A stretch of 64,000 bases of DNA from Sinorhizobium sp. 6-70 (GTDB taxonomy: Bacteria > Pseudomonadota > Alphaproteobacteria > Rhizobiales > Rhizobiaceae). The stretch spans positions 1 to 64,000 of the forward strand of contig NZ_JASKLS010000007.1 of assembly GCF_030124375.1 (NCBI RefSeq), given 5' to 3'. A model generated the notes under the pieces. That model ran no database searches. It had not been told where the DNA came from and saw only the letters and a program-made list of their open reading frames with translations. Positions 27,981-36,982 of this stretch are shown piece by piece. The translations under genes were made by a program, and so were the position numbers. Position 1 is the first letter of the stretch; the number at the start of each line of letters is the position of its first letter.

Positions 27981-28661
27981 TTACTGCAGGATGTTGTCGA
28001 GGTCGCCGAAATTGCGGGCAAGCACGATCTCGGTGATCGCGATCAGCGTTTCGGCGCGGGTCTTCAGGTCGGGCGCCTCCAAAAGCGCCTGCTTTTCCGC
28101 CGGGCCATAGGGCGACATCATCGCCATTGAATTGACGAGCGTGCGGTTGCTCGCCCGCTCCACGCTTTCCCAATCCGCCTCCAGCTTGTTGGCGTCGAGA
28201 TAGGCCCGGAAAGCCGCCAGGAGTGCCTCCCGGTCGACGAGGTTCTCGTCATCCGGACTGTCGAGATCGGTTGCGAAGGGGCCGATGCGGAAGCGGCGGT
28301 AACCGCGACAGCCGGCCACCTCGGCGAAGAGCCGATAGCGGCAGACGCCCGTGAGCGAGGTGATGTAGCGTCCGTCGCCGGTCTCGGCAAAGGAGGTGAT
28401 GCGGCCGATGCAGCCGACCTGGCAAAGCGCCGGCACGGGCGCCGAGTCGATGTCGTTGCGCCCCTCGGAGAAGGAGGGCTGGACGATGCCAATCAGCCGG
28501 TTTCCGGCAAGCGCGTCATCGAACATCGCAAGATAGCGCGGTTCGAAGATATTGAGCGGGAGCTGCGCGCCTGGAAGCAGGAGCGCGCCCGTCAGCGGAA
28601 ATACCGGAAGAATCTCCGGCACGTCCTGAGGACCGAGGTAGCGCGCATTTCCGACATGCAT
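27981..28661 (-). CDS. LON N-terminal (substrate-binding) domain protein
   Basis: A 226-residue protein made only of the Lon N-terminal domain: [51 protein letters not shown]. There is no ATPase or protease part. The role of such free-standing domains is not settled. The start [13 protein letters not shown] agrees with relatives. It and the Trm112 gene form a leftward pair, often downstream of the thioredoxin-TPR gene in rhizobia, as here. Confidence 0.88.
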   Translation of the reverse strand: MHVGNARYLGPQDVPEILPVFPLTGALLLPGAQLPLNIFEPRYLAMFDDALAGNRLIGIVQPSFSEGRNDIDSAPVPALCQVGCIGRITSFAETGDGRYITSLTGVCRYRLFAEVAGCRGYRRFRIGPFATDLDSPDDENLVDREALLAAFRAYLDANKLEADWESVERASNRTLVNSMAMMSPYGPAEKQALLEAPDLKTRAETLIAITEIVLARNFGDLDNILQ

Positions 28662-28787
28662 TCTGATAGACCTTGCAGATACCGGCTTGCCGCACCTCAT
28701 CGCCAGGCACGACCCCCCGATCAAGAAATGGTGCGTCCCTCGAAAATCTCAAGGGAAAAAGACGCGGATCCTGCTGCCGTCTTGCCG

Positions 28788-28988
28788 CTTAATGCATGTC
28801 GCCCGAAAGTGTGCAGCGGTTTCGGGACAACGACATGCATGCAAGCAACGACTTAAAGCGCGTCGCCTACAGCGCCGCACACCTTATCGGACGCGCAAGG
28901 GACGCTGCAGCACTTTGAATTGCTGCATGCCTTTGTCCTTAAATCGAGCTGGATTTAAGGAGACATGCAGTCGCTCCGACGCGCTTTA
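28788..28988. repeat. type 2 palindromic repeat split by a type 1 repeat
   Basis: A type 2 element begins TTAATGCATGTCGCCCG and runs to TAAAGCGCGTCG at 28854-28865. The matching arm CGACGCGCTTTA appears only at 28977-28988. The material between (28866 to about 28976) is a type 1 repeat, so one element sits in the hairpin loop of the other. The end of the outer arm supplies the stop codon of the next gene. Confidence 0.8.
28866..28973. repeat. RIME-like type 1 repeat, inner element
   Basis: CCTACAGCGCCGCACACC through GACGCTGCAG, then GAATTGCTGCATG and ACATGCAGTCG: a complete two-palindrome type 1 unit nested inside a type 2 element. Confidence 0.85.
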
Positions 28989-29963
28989 CGAGAAAAGAAT
29001 CGATGAAAGCTTGCGCCGCGCGGCGACCGTCGCCGGATCCTTCGGTCCCCAGACTTCAAAGAAGCCCAGGAGCTCGCGCCGGGCGCCGTCGTCCTCGAAG
29101 CTGCGATCGCGCTTCATGATCAACAGCAGGTGTTCGGCCGCCGCGTTCCGGTCGCCTTCGACATTGCGGATCTTGGCAAGCTTCAGCCGCGCCGCGTGGT
29201 CATCCGGATTGAGCGCCAGCTGATGCTCGAGGGCCGTCGGATCGCCGAGTTTGCGCGCCTCTTCGATCTGGTCGAGTTTCTTCGAGACGGCGCCGATGGC
29301 CGCGTCCTTCAAAAGCTCCTCCGGCAATTCCGATAGCGCCTGGCGCGCCTCGGCAATCTGTCCGAGCGCAATCATGCAGTCGACCATGCCGGCGACGGCG
29401 GTCGCATTGTCCGGCTCGGCCTGCAGGACGGCGCCGTAGAGGCCGGCGGCGTTTTCCGCCTCACCGGCATCGAGCAATGCCTTGGCATCGGTCAGTGCGG
29501 CTTCGATCTCGGCCTTGCCATCGCTCACGGCGGGCCCCGCGATCCGGTCGATGAACTGTTTGATCTGGCTTTCGGGAACGGCGCCCATGAAGCCGTCGAC
29601 CGGACGCCCGCCGACGAAGGCGATGACGGCGGGGATCGACTGGATGCCGAGTTGTCCGGCGATCGAGGGATGGTCATCGATGTTCATCTTGACGAGCTTC
29701 ACCCGGCCGGCGGCTTCCGTCACGACCTTTTCGATCACCGGGGTCAATTGCTTGCAGGGTCCGCACCAGGGCGCCCAGAAATCGACGAGAACCGGCTGCT
29801 CGCGTGAGGCCTCCAGCACGTCGCGGGAGAAGGTGGCGGTGGTCGTCTCCTTGATCAGATCGCCTGCGGCTGCGGCTTTCGGCGCCGGCTGGCCGCCGAA
29901 CGAAGCCGAAGCCGTCATCTGGTTGCCGAAAGAACCTGCATAGGGATTGTCGCTACCGCTCAT
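28986..29963 (-). CDS. thioredoxin-TPR protein (CnoX/YbbN family)
   Basis: A 325-residue protein. A ~40-residue N-terminal extension precedes a thioredoxin domain with an intact CGPC site (FWAPWCGPCKQL, Cys67 and Cys70) and the cis-proline region IQSIPAVIAFVGG. The C-terminal ~165 residues are TPR-like helical repeats (ALLDAGEAENAAGLYGAVL and others). Family members are redox-active holdases for GroEL/DnaK substrates. The ATG at 29963 follows GAGAGAAG. Its TAA stop comes from a palindromic repeat. Confidence 0.92.
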   Translation of the reverse strand: MSGSDNPYAGSFGNQMTASASFGGQPAPKAAAAGDLIKETTTATFSRDVLEASREQPVLVDFWAPWCGPCKQLTPVIEKVVTEAAGRVKLVKMNIDDHPSIAGQLGIQSIPAVIAFVGGRPVDGFMGAVPESQIKQFIDRIAGPAVSDGKAEIEAALTDAKALLDAGEAENAAGLYGAVLQAEPDNATAVAGMVDCMIALGQIAEARQALSELPEELLKDAAIGAVSKKLDQIEEARKLGDPTALEHQLALNPDDHAARLKLAKIRNVEGDRNAAAEHLLLIMKRDRSFEDDGARRELLGFFEVWGPKDPATVAARRKLSSILFS

Positions 29964-30021
29964 TCTTCTCTCCTCGCGGACTTGCCGTCCGACTTCATGC
30001 ATCCGCGCCAAAGATCGTATG

Positions 30022-30531
30022 TCAGGTCGTCACTTTCAAGACAAGCGGCTCGTGCCCTGTCGCTTCCATGAAACGCAGCATGTCCTTCGACGCGATTGAG
30101 GTCGTCTGGTCGTTCGAAAGCGGATGGCAGTTGATCGTCTCGAATTCCATCAACGCTTCGTCGAGAATGAACTTCACATTGCCGCCCGTGTCGTTGATCG
30201 CGCCGAAGGCGGTCACCGCGCCGGGAATGACGCCCAGATATTCCATCAGCTTTTCCGGCTTGCCGAAGGAAACCTTGCTCGCCGCGTCGATGATCTGATG
30301 GACGGTCTTCAGATCCACCGTCGCGTGCTCTTCGACGGTCAGCAGGAAATAATTGTCCTTCTTATCCTTCACGAACAGGTTCTTTGTATGTCCACCGGGA
30401 ATTTCGTCGCGCAGCGCCACCGATTCGGCGACCGTGAAGACAGGCGCATGGCGCTTCGTCGTGTGTTCGATCCCAAGGTCGTCGAGAAAACGGAACAGGT
30501 CCTCCGCGGTCTTCGGCTCAGCCTCGCTCAT
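30022..30531 (-). CDS. prolyl-tRNA editing protein ProXp-ala (YbaK-like)
   Basis: A 169-residue free-standing editing domain that hydrolyses Ala-tRNA(Pro). Family marks are FTVAESVALRDEIPGGHTKN, LFVKDKKDNYFLL, VSFGKPEKLMEYLGVIPGAV and NCHPLSNDQTTSI. The lysine in HTKNLF is the expected catalytic residue. The ATG at 30531 follows AGGAAGG. It lies upstream of, and reads toward, the thioredoxin-TPR gene. Confidence 0.9.
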   Translation of the reverse strand: MSEAEPKTAEDLFRFLDDLGIEHTTKRHAPVFTVAESVALRDEIPGGHTKNLFVKDKKDNYFLLTVEEHATVDLKTVHQIIDAASKVSFGKPEKLMEYLGVIPGAVTAFGAINDTGGNVKFILDEALMEFETINCHPLSNDQTTSIASKDMLRFMEATGHEPLVLKVTT

Positions 30532-30860
30532 GCTCAAAATCCTTCCTGCCGTGGCGATTTCCGCCCTGCTTTACGGAGAACAGCCGCGCTCCGCAATCTC
30601 AGGCGCGGCGATTCCGATGGGCTGGAGCGGCATGCGGACAGAAACCGCTCGCATCCGTATCCCGCTGCACACTCCCGGCCGACATACATCAGTCGAAAAC
30701 ACCGGCATTTCCGGGCTTTTTGGATAGTCCCGAAAAAATTCTTCGCATTCGCGTCATTTCCCTGTTGCATTTGAAAAAGGCTTAGGCCATATAGCGCCCG
30801 TCGCCGCAAGACGGGGCGACACCCACGGTCCACCGACTACCCCCGGACCGCGGATGATGA
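30532..30860. other. gene-free stretch before tRNA-Gly
   Basis: No convincing gene is seen on either strand. An imperfect hairpin (CGCCCGTC...GACGGGGCG, about 30793-30816) is present. The stretch must hold the ProXp-ala and tRNA-Gly promoters. Confidence 0.5.
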
Positions 30861-30935
30861 GCGGGTGTAGCTCAGGGGTAGAGCACAACCTTGCCAAGGT
30901 TGGGGTCGGGCGTTCGAATCGCCTCACCCGCTCCA
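30861..30935 (+). tRNA. tRNA-Gly (anticodon GCC)
   Basis: It runs GCGGGTGTAGCTCAGGGG through the anticodon loop TTGCCAA to CACCCGCTCCA. The acceptor arms GCGGGTG/CACCCGC pair fully, the T-loop reads GTTCGAATC, and CCA is encoded. Confidence 0.97.
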
Positions 30936-31041
30936 GTTTCCCAATCACTTCATTTCATTGTTGTTCTTGGCTTTTGTCGCTGGAACCATCTGATCTGGCA
31001 GCCGGCGGGCCGTTTGGTTCTCGCCGTTTCGGTCACTCCCC

Positions 31042-32058
31042 TCAGCTCTTCATAAACACGTAGTCCGTCTCCTGGCGCAGCATCTCGCCTGGCCTGAGCA
31101 CCGCTTTCGGAAAACCTTCGTGGTTGATGGCGTCGGGCCAAATTTGCGTTTCGAGGCAGAAGCCGGCGAAGGGGCCGTAGTGGCGGCCTTCCAGTCCCGG
31201 CACCGGCACATCGAGCTTGAAGCCGGTATAGAGCTGGATCCCGGGCTCGGTCGTCAGCACTTCCAGCGAAATCCCGGAATTGATGCTGCGGAGCAGCGCC
31301 ACGGAATGCTTGTCCATCCGCTCCGGCGAGAGGCAGAAATTGTGGTCGTAGGCGATCTTCTCGCCTTCCGTCTGCCGCCGCAGCGAGGTCATTTCCCTCA
31401 AATCGAAGGCCGTGCCGGCAACGGTACGGATTTCACCGGTCGGGACCTGCCGCTCGTCAGTCGGCAGATAGTGGTCGGCGGCGATCATGATATCGTGGCC
31501 GAACACGTCGTCGCTGCCGTCGAGATTGAAGTAGCTGTGCTGGCAGACATTGGCGAGCGTCGGCGCATCGGTTTCCGATTCATAAACGACGTTCAGCACG
31601 CCGCCGGGCTTCAGCGTGTAGGTGCAGGTGACCGTGCAGTTGCCGGGATAGCCGGCCCGCCCGTCGGGATCGGTGATCCTCAGCGTCACACGGTCCGCTG
31701 CGACGTCGACGATCGTCCAGTTGCGTTTGGCGATGTTGCCGCTGCCGCCATGAAGATGGGTCACACCCCTTTCGTTGAGCTCGAGCTGATAGCTCTTGCC
31801 GTCGAGCGTGAAGCGTCCGCCGCCGATACGGTTGGCGTTACGGCCGGGGGTAGCGCCGAAATAGGACGAATGCGCAGGATAGCTGTCGAAATCCTCGAAA
31901 CCCAAAACCAGGGACGGCTGGTGCCCTTCGAGCCGCAGGTCCTGGATGACCGAACCCCAGGTCAACACCTTGGCTGTCAGCCCGCCGCCGCTAAGCGTAA
32001 CGCGATGGACCGGCTCACCGGAAGGCAGGCGACCGAAGATTTCCATGTCCGTGCTCAT
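31042..32058 (-). CDS. galM: aldose 1-epimerase (galactose mutarotase)
   Basis: A 338-residue enzyme that interconverts alpha and beta anomers of aldoses. Family marks: LVLGFEDFDSYPAHSSYFGA, TPGRNANRIGGGRF (the NRI region with substrate-binding Arg), VTHLHGGSGNIAKRNW, CQHSYFNLDG (catalytic His) and FCLETQIWPDAINH (catalytic Glu). No signal peptide. It stands alone after tRNA-Gly on the opposite strand. Confidence 0.92.
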   Translation of the reverse strand: MSTDMEIFGRLPSGEPVHRVTLSGGGLTAKVLTWGSVIQDLRLEGHQPSLVLGFEDFDSYPAHSSYFGATPGRNANRIGGGRFTLDGKSYQLELNERGVTHLHGGSGNIAKRNWTIVDVAADRVTLRITDPDGRAGYPGNCTVTCTYTLKPGGVLNVVYESETDAPTLANVCQHSYFNLDGSDDVFGHDIMIAADHYLPTDERQVPTGEIRTVAGTAFDLREMTSLRRQTEGEKIAYDHNFCLSPERMDKHSVALLRSINSGISLEVLTTEPGIQLYTGFKLDVPVPGLEGRHYGPFAGFCLETQIWPDAINHEGFPKAVLRPGEMLRQETDYVFMKS

Positions 32059-32154
32059 CTAGTCCCCTTCCCTCTGCGAGTCGGCGTCAACCTGCGGCAT
32101 TTCCGGCGGCACGGCAACTAGAAAGTCATACTTTTCCTCTGCGCACGTCCGGGC

Positions 32155-32262
32155 TGCCCCTCATCCGCTGTCGCGGCCTTCTCCCCGCTTGCCGGGAGAG
32201 CGGATATGCTCCGCCGTCCAAGTCCGCTTTTTGCTCGCAGGCGGGGTTAGAGTGAGGGCAGT
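32155..32262. repeat. dispersed rhizobial repeat (TTCTCCCCGC type)
   Basis: CCCCTCATCCGCTGTCGC followed by CTTCTCCCCGCTTGCCGGGAG and GCAGGCGGGG resembles the copy near 38098-38250. It lies between two genes and contains several short palindromes. Confidence 0.5.
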
Positions 32263-32295
32263 ACCGCCGCGGAAAAACGAGGCGTGGGCGTCAAT

Positions 32296-33480
32296 TCACC
32301 GCGACAGTTCCTTCGTCGCAGCCTGCAGGCCGGCGAGCGTCAGCGGAAACATCCGGCCGCCAAAGAGTGCGCGAACCATGGCAATCGACTGAGTATGGCG
32401 CCAATGCTCCTCGGGAACCGGGTTCAGCCAGATCGAGCGCGGGAAATGCGCCGTGATCCGCTGCAGCCAAAGCGCGCCCGCCTCGTCGTTCCAGTGTTCG
32501 ACCGAACCGCCCGGATGGCTGATCTCATAGGGGCTCATCGAGGCGTCGCCGACGAAGATCGCGCGGTAGTCGCCGCCGAAGGTGCGCACGAGTTCCGCCG
32601 TGCGGGTGACATCGGCGCGCCGGCGGCGATTGTCCTTCCACAGGCCCTCATAGACGCAATTGTGGAAGTAGAAATAATCCATGTGCCGGAATTCGCTGCG
32701 CACGGCCGAAAAGAGTTCTTCCACGACGCGGACATGGTCGTCCATCGATCCGCCGACGTCGAAGAACATCAGGAGCTTGACCGCATTGCGCCGCTCCGGC
32801 CGCGTCACCACGTCGAGATAGCCATGCTCAGCGGTGGAGCGGATCGTGCCGGAAAGGTCGAGCTCCTCGGCAGCGCCCTCACGCACCCAGCGCCTGAGCC
32901 GCTTCAGCGCCACCTTGATATTGCGCGTGCCGAGCTCGACGGTGTCGTCATAGTCCCTGAATTCGCGCCGGTCCCAGACCTTGGCCGCGCGCCGGTGACG
33001 CGAGCCCTCCTGGCCGATCCTCACCCCTTCCGGATTGTAGCCATAGGCGCCGAAGGGCGAGGTGCCGGCGGTGCCGATCCATTTCGAGCCGCCCTGGTGG
33101 CGGCCGGTCTGCTCGGCAAGCCGCTGGCGCAGCGTTTCCATCAGCTTGTCGAAGCCGCCGAGCGCCTCGACGAGCTTTTTCTCCTCTTCAGTCAGGTATT
33201 TCTCGGCAAGTTTCCTCAGCCATTCCTCGGGAATGACTGCTTCACCAAAGGCCTCCGATGGAGAGACCGCCTCCAGCCCGGCAAAACATTGCCGGAACAC
33301 CCCGTCGAACCGGTCGATGTGGCGCTCGTCCTTCACCAGTGCCGCACGGGCGAGGAAATAGAACGCCTCGACGTCGAAGGTCGCGATCCCCGTCTCCATT
33401 CCCTCGATCAGCGACAGGAATTCCCGGAGCGTCACCGGGACCTTCGCGGCCTTCAGTTCGAGGAAGAAGGGGATGAACAT
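32296..33480 (-). CDS. VWA domain protein, CoxE-like
   Basis: A 394-residue protein with the N-terminus MFIPFFLELKAAKVPVTLRE, the usual start of CoxE-like proteins, and a C-terminal von Willebrand A domain whose metal site reads FFDVGGSMDDHVR. It also has YFYFHNCVYEGLW and AIFVGDASMSPYEI. Such proteins work with a MoxR AAA+ ATPase in metal insertion or complex remodelling. The likely partner is encoded 1.1 kb upstream, with metA between. The start lies only 6 bases after the metA stop, so translation and transcription are probably coupled to metA and its riboswitch. Confidence 0.9.
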   Translation of the reverse strand: MFIPFFLELKAAKVPVTLREFLSLIEGMETGIATFDVEAFYFLARAALVKDERHIDRFDGVFRQCFAGLEAVSPSEAFGEAVIPEEWLRKLAEKYLTEEEKKLVEALGGFDKLMETLRQRLAEQTGRHQGGSKWIGTAGTSPFGAYGYNPEGVRIGQEGSRHRRAAKVWDRREFRDYDDTVELGTRNIKVALKRLRRWVREGAAEELDLSGTIRSTAEHGYLDVVTRPERRNAVKLLMFFDVGGSMDDHVRVVEELFSAVRSEFRHMDYFYFHNCVYEGLWKDNRRRRADVTRTAELVRTFGGDYRAIFVGDASMSPYEISHPGGSVEHWNDEAGALWLQRITAHFPRSIWLNPVPEEHWRHTQSIAMVRALFGGRMFPLTLAGLQAATKELSR

Positions 33481-33486
33481 CGAGGC

Positions 33487-34413
33487 TCAATGGTCTCCCG
33501 TGCCGATCTTTTCGAGGTCGTAGGGCGTCGTCTGGTACATCTCGTTGATCCAGTTGCCGAAGAAGAGATGCGCATGGCTGCGCCAGCGGTTCTGCGGCGG
33601 CAGGTCCGCGTCATTGTGCGGGAAATAGTCGTGCGGCAGCTTGATCGGCACGCCGGCGTCCACGTCGCGGAAATATTCGTCCGACAGGGAGGTCGAATCA
33701 TACTCCACGTGGTTGAACATGTAGAGCCGGTTGCCTTTCTTTTCATGCACGAGGCAGATGCCCATTTCCTTCGATTCCATCAGGACTTCGAGCTCCGGCA
33801 CGCGGTCGATGTCGGCGCGGCGCACCTCGGTCCAGCGTGAAACCGGGACGGCAAAATCGTCGGAAAAGCCGTTCAGATAGACCGAGGACGGTCTCAGGTT
33901 CTGGTGGCGGTAGACGCCGAACGCCTTTTCCTTGAGCGGGTATTTCGGAACGCCGTGGAAATGGTAGATCGCCGCCATCGCGCCCCAGCAGACGTTCAGC
34001 GTCGAATGCACGTTCGTCGCCGTCCAGTCGAAGATGCGCTTCAGCTCTTCCCAATAGGTGACGTCCTCGTATTCGAGCGTCTCGACCGGGGCGCCGGTGA
34101 TGATGAAACCGTCGAACTTGCGGCCCTTCACTTCTTCCCAGGTCTCATAGAAGGCGAGCAGGTGATCCTCGGGGGTGTTCTTCGCCCGGTGCGCGCCAAC
34201 CCTCACGAGCGACAGTTCGACCTGCAGCGGGGAGGCGCCGATCAGCCGCGCCATCTGGATCTCGGTCTTGATCTTGTTCGGCATGAGGTTCAGGAGCCCG
34301 ATCTGAAGCGGGCGGATGTCCTGACGGATCGCCACGGTCTCGGTCATCACCCGCACACCCTCATGCACGAGGGTTTCGAAGGCGGGCAGCGTATCGGGTA
34401 TCTTGATGGGCAT
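33487..34413 (-). CDS. metA: homoserine O-acyltransferase (MetA)
   Basis: A 308-residue enzyme that acylates homoserine in the first committed step of methionine synthesis. Its catalytic Cys is in [12 protein letters not shown]; the His and Glu are in [20 protein letters not shown]. Other marks: [20 protein letters not shown] and [10 protein letters not shown]. The name in the databases is succinyl- or acetyltransferase, and the acyl donor cannot be settled here. The ATG at 34413 was chosen as the family start; a SAM-II riboswitch and terminator lie just upstream. The VWA gene follows in the same transcript. Confidence 0.95.
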   Translation of the reverse strand: MPIKIPDTLPAFETLVHEGVRVMTETVAIRQDIRPLQIGLLNLMPNKIKTEIQMARLIGASPLQVELSLVRVGAHRAKNTPEDHLLAFYETWEEVKGRKFDGFIITGAPVETLEYEDVTYWEELKRIFDWTATNVHSTLNVCWGAMAAIYHFHGVPKYPLKEKAFGVYRHQNLRPSSVYLNGFSDDFAVPVSRWTEVRRADIDRVPELEVLMESKEMGICLVHEKKGNRLYMFNHVEYDSTSLSDEYFRDVDAGVPIKLPHDYFPHNDADLPPQNRWRSHAHLFFGNWINEMYQTTPYDLEKIGTGDH

Positions 34414-34433
34414 CGGGTCCACTCGATCAATAC

Positions 34434-34466
34434 AAAAAAACCGGCGGCGAGATGATCGCGACCGGT
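34434..34466 (-). terminator. intrinsic terminator between SAM-II aptamer and metA
   Basis: On the minus strand the sequence ACCGG...CCGGT encloses an inner GCGA/TCGC stem and is followed by seven T residues. It lies between the aptamer and the metA start, where a riboswitch-controlled terminator belongs. Confidence 0.8.
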
Positions 34467-34490
34467 CCTTGGAAATCCATTTTTCCTCGG

Positions 34491-34546
34491 CCCTTTAGCG
34501 ATTTCTTTAACGTGGCTGCAAGCCGGCCGGCCAAATCACCACGGTC
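34491..34546 (-). promoter_or_regulatory. SAM-II riboswitch (metA motif)
   Basis: The minus strand reads GGTGATTTGGCCGGCCGGC, then TTGCAGCCACGTTAAAG and CGCTAAAGGG. These are the conserved parts of the SAM-II aptamer: the GGTGATTTG start, the GGCTTGCAGCCACGTTAA core and the CGCTAAA pseudoknot strand. High SAM should favour the downstream terminator and lower metA expression. Confidence 0.92.
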
Positions 34547-34596
34547 CATTTGATAGCGCGCCGCGGGCCGCGCGGTCAACGAAAAACGATCTGGCC

Positions 34597-35436
34597 TCAG
34601 CCGTCGCGGCGCGCCATGAACGCGAGGCGCTCGAAGAGGTGGACGTCCTGCTCGTTCTTCAAGAGCGCCCCGTGCAGCTTCGGCAGCATCGATTTCGGGT
34701 CGGCGCGCAGATCCGCCGGATCGATCTCGTCGGCGACGAGCAGCCGGATCCAGTCGAGCGCCTCGGAGGTCGAGGGTTTCTTCTTCAGGCCCGGCACCTC
34801 GCGGATGCCGTAGAAGGCGGTGAGTGCTGCCGAAAGCAGCGTCTTGCGGATGCCCGGATAGTGCACCTCGACGATGCGGGCGAGCGTCTCGGCATCGGGA
34901 AAGCGGATATAATGGAAGAAGCAGCGACGCAAAAAGGCGTCCGGCAGTTCCTTCTCGTTGTTGGAGGTGATGATGACGATCGGCCGGTGCCGGGCGTGGA
35001 TGGTTTCGCCGGTCTCGTAGACGTGGAATTCCATCCGGTCGAGTTCCTGCAGGAGGTCGTTCGGGAACTCGATGTCCGCCTTGTCGATCTCGTCGATCAG
35101 CAGCACGATTTTCCGCGGCGCCTCGAAAGCCTGCCAGAGCTTGCCCTTGCGAATGTAGTTCTTCACATCATTGACGCGGAGATCGCCAAGCTGGCTGTCG
35201 CGCAGCCGCGAGACGGCGTCGTATTCGTAAAGACCCTGCTGTGCCTTGGTCGTCGACTTGACGTTCCACTCGATGAGGTCGAGACCGAGGGCGGCAGCGA
35301 TCTCGCGTGCAAGCTCGGTCTTGCCGGTGCCGGGCTCGCCCTTGACCAGAAGCGGACGCTCCAGCCGGATTGCCGCGTTGACGGCGATCATCAGGTCCTT
35401 GTCGGCGATATAGTCGGCCGTACCTTCGAACTGCAT
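34597..35436 (-). CDS. MoxR-family AAA+ ATPase
   Basis: A 279-residue ATPase with Walker A GEPGTGKT (33-40), Walker B VLLIDEIDKAD, sensor 1 IITSNNEKELPDAF and the arginine region LRRCFFHYIRFPD. It belongs to the group paired with CoxE-like VWA proteins in rhizobia. The gene lies upstream of metA, and the VWA gene downstream of it, so the two are split by metA and its riboswitch. Substrate complex unknown. Confidence 0.9.
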   Translation of the reverse strand: MQFEGTADYIADKDLMIAVNAAIRLERPLLVKGEPGTGKTELAREIAAALGLDLIEWNVKSTTKAQQGLYEYDAVSRLRDSQLGDLRVNDVKNYIRKGKLWQAFEAPRKIVLLIDEIDKADIEFPNDLLQELDRMEFHVYETGETIHARHRPIVIITSNNEKELPDAFLRRCFFHYIRFPDAETLARIVEVHYPGIRKTLLSAALTAFYGIREVPGLKKKPSTSEALDWIRLLVADEIDPADLRADPKSMLPKLHGALLKNEQDVHLFERLAFMARRDG

Positions 35437-35481
35437 GGGCTTCTCTTCGATCTCTCTACGCCGAGTTGGAGAGGACAGGCT

Positions 35482-35862
35482 TCACCCGCGAAATGCCGTA
35501 ACCTCGATCTCGATCAGCATTTCCGGGCGGATGAGATCGCAGACGATCATCGTCGCCGCCGGGCGGATCTCGCCGAACATTTCGCCGAAGATCGGAAAGA
35601 CCCGGTCGGCAAAGCTGGCGTCGGTGACGTAGTAATGGTTGCGCACGACATCCGAAAGCGAGAACCCGGCCTGCCGCAAGGCGCCCTCGATCGTCTTCAG
35701 GGAATTGCGCGCCTGTTCCTCTACCGTCTCCGGCATGATCATGGTGGCGTAGTCGTAACCGGTCGTGCCGGAGACGAAGCACCAGTCCCCCTTGACGACG
35801 GCACGCGAATAGCCTGCCGTCTTTTCGAAAGGGGAACCGGAAGAGATGAGCTTGCGCGTCAT
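35482..35862 (-). CDS. RidA-family protein
   Basis: A 126-residue member of the YjgF/YER057c/UK114 family: YSRAVVKGDWCFVSGTTGYD, ARNSLKTIEGALRQAGFSL, VVRNHYYVTD, AATMIVCDLIRPEMLIEIEV. The Arg and Glu near the end match deaminase-active RidA proteins, but the subfamily differs from canonical RidA. A GTG at 35874, directly after the leuD stop, is an alternative start. It is coupled to leuD, consistent with clearing reactive enamines from amino-acid metabolism. Confidence 0.88.
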   Translation of the reverse strand: MTRKLISSGSPFEKTAGYSRAVVKGDWCFVSGTTGYDYATMIMPETVEEQARNSLKTIEGALRQAGFSLSDVVRNHYYVTDASFADRVFPIFGEMFGEIRPAATMIVCDLIRPEMLIEIEVTAFRG

Positions 35863-35874
35863 GGGCGCCGGCAC

Positions 35875-36480
35875 TCAGGCCCAGGGGCGCGATGCGGCGT
35901 TTTTCTGCTCGAAGCTGTCGATGGCGCTTGCCTTCTCTAGCGTCAGGCCGATGTCGTCGAGGCCGTTCAAGAGGCAATGGCGCTTGAAGGCGTCGACCTC
36001 GAATTTGACCGAACCGCCGTCGGGGCCGGTGATTTCCTGTGCTTCCAGATCGATCGAAAGCACGGCGTTCGAACCCCGGTTGGCGTCATCCATCAGCTTG
36101 TCGAGGTCGGCCTGGCTGACGACGATCGGCAGGATGCCGTTCTTGAAACAGTTGTTGTAGAAGATGTCGGCGAACGAGGTCGAAATGACGCAGCGGATGC
36201 CGAAATCGAGGAGCGCCCAAGGCGCATGCTCGCGCGAGGACCCGCAGCCGAAATTGTCGCCGGCAACGAGGATCTTGGCGTTCTGGTAGGCCGGCTTGTT
36301 GAGCACGAAGTCAGGGTTCGGCGTGCCGTCCTCGTTATAGCGGGCTTCGGCGAAAAGTCCCTTGCCAAGGCCGGTGCGCTTGATCGTCTTCAGGTAGTCC
36401 TTCGGAATGATCATGTCCGTGTCGATGTTGACGACGGGCAAGGGTGCAGCGACGCCGGTGAGCTTGACGAACTTTTCCAT
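35875..36480 (-). CDS. leuD: 3-isopropylmalate dehydratase small subunit
   Basis: A 201-residue swivel-domain subunit that joins LeuC to isomerise isopropylmalate. Marks: [40 protein letters not shown] and [17 protein letters not shown]. It heads a leftward group with the RidA gene. The large subunit leuC is about 14 kb away, as usual in rhizobia. Confidence 0.97.
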   Translation of the reverse strand: MEKFVKLTGVAAPLPVVNIDTDMIIPKDYLKTIKRTGLGKGLFAEARYNEDGTPNPDFVLNKPAYQNAKILVAGDNFGCGSSREHAPWALLDFGIRCVISTSFADIFYNNCFKNGILPIVVSQADLDKLMDDANRGSNAVLSIDLEAQEITGPDGGSVKFEVDAFKRHCLLNGLDDIGLTLEKASAIDSFEQKNAASRPWA

Positions 36481-36562
36481 GACTTTGGCCTTCGATTGCA
36501 GCGGAAACGTTGGAAGAGCGTTTAGATCAGTTTCGCGCCGAAATGAAGGGAAATCTGCGCAT

Positions 36563-36626
36563 CTGCAGCGCCGCGCGTCTTATCGGACGCCCAAAGGCCG
36601 CTGCGGCACTTTGAATTGCTGCATGT
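36563..36626. repeat. truncated type 1 repeat
   Basis: CTGCAGCGCCGCGCGTCTTATCGG continues through GCTGCGGCACTTTGAATTGC and stops at GCATGT; the second hairpin is missing. It lies at the 3' end of the small membrane-protein gene, and its last base is within that gene's stop codon. Confidence 0.75.
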
Positions 36627-36871
36627 CACAGATCGATGATCGTACCGCGTCCGTCGTTCCAGATCCGCATTTCGCGTCTTTCTCCGCTCGGGTTCACCCG
36701 GGCGTGGGCATGTGCGGGCTTGCCATTGAGCCTTGCGGCGATGGCGCTGCCGACCGCAACAACGGCGGCGATGCCGGCCAGAGCCACGGCAAGCGAGGCG
36801 GTGAAGACGAGTGCTACCAGCGTGATGGCGATGGCGGCGACCGTCAGGAGAACAGAGCGAATGCTTTGCAT
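36626..36871 (-). CDS. small membrane protein of unknown function
   Basis: An 81-residue protein with one long hydrophobic stretch (about residues 9-46: VLLTVAAIAITLVALVF, then TASLAVALAGIAAVVAV), enough for two membrane passes, and a polar C-terminus (GKPAHAHARVNPSGERREMR). The ATG follows AGAAAGG. No family recognised. The stop codon abuts a truncated palindromic repeat. Confidence 0.65.
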   Translation of the reverse strand: MQSIRSVLLTVAAIAITLVALVFTASLAVALAGIAAVVAVGSAIAARLNGKPAHAHARVNPSGERREMRIWNDGRGTIIDL

Positions 36872-36982
36872 GATCGTCAACCTTTCTAAGATGCGATGTG
36901 GGAGCTCAATACGCCTCTTGCAAGAGGGAGACCCTCAATCGCTCGTCTTGCCTAAGAACCGAAAGGCGGGCACAACGGTTCC

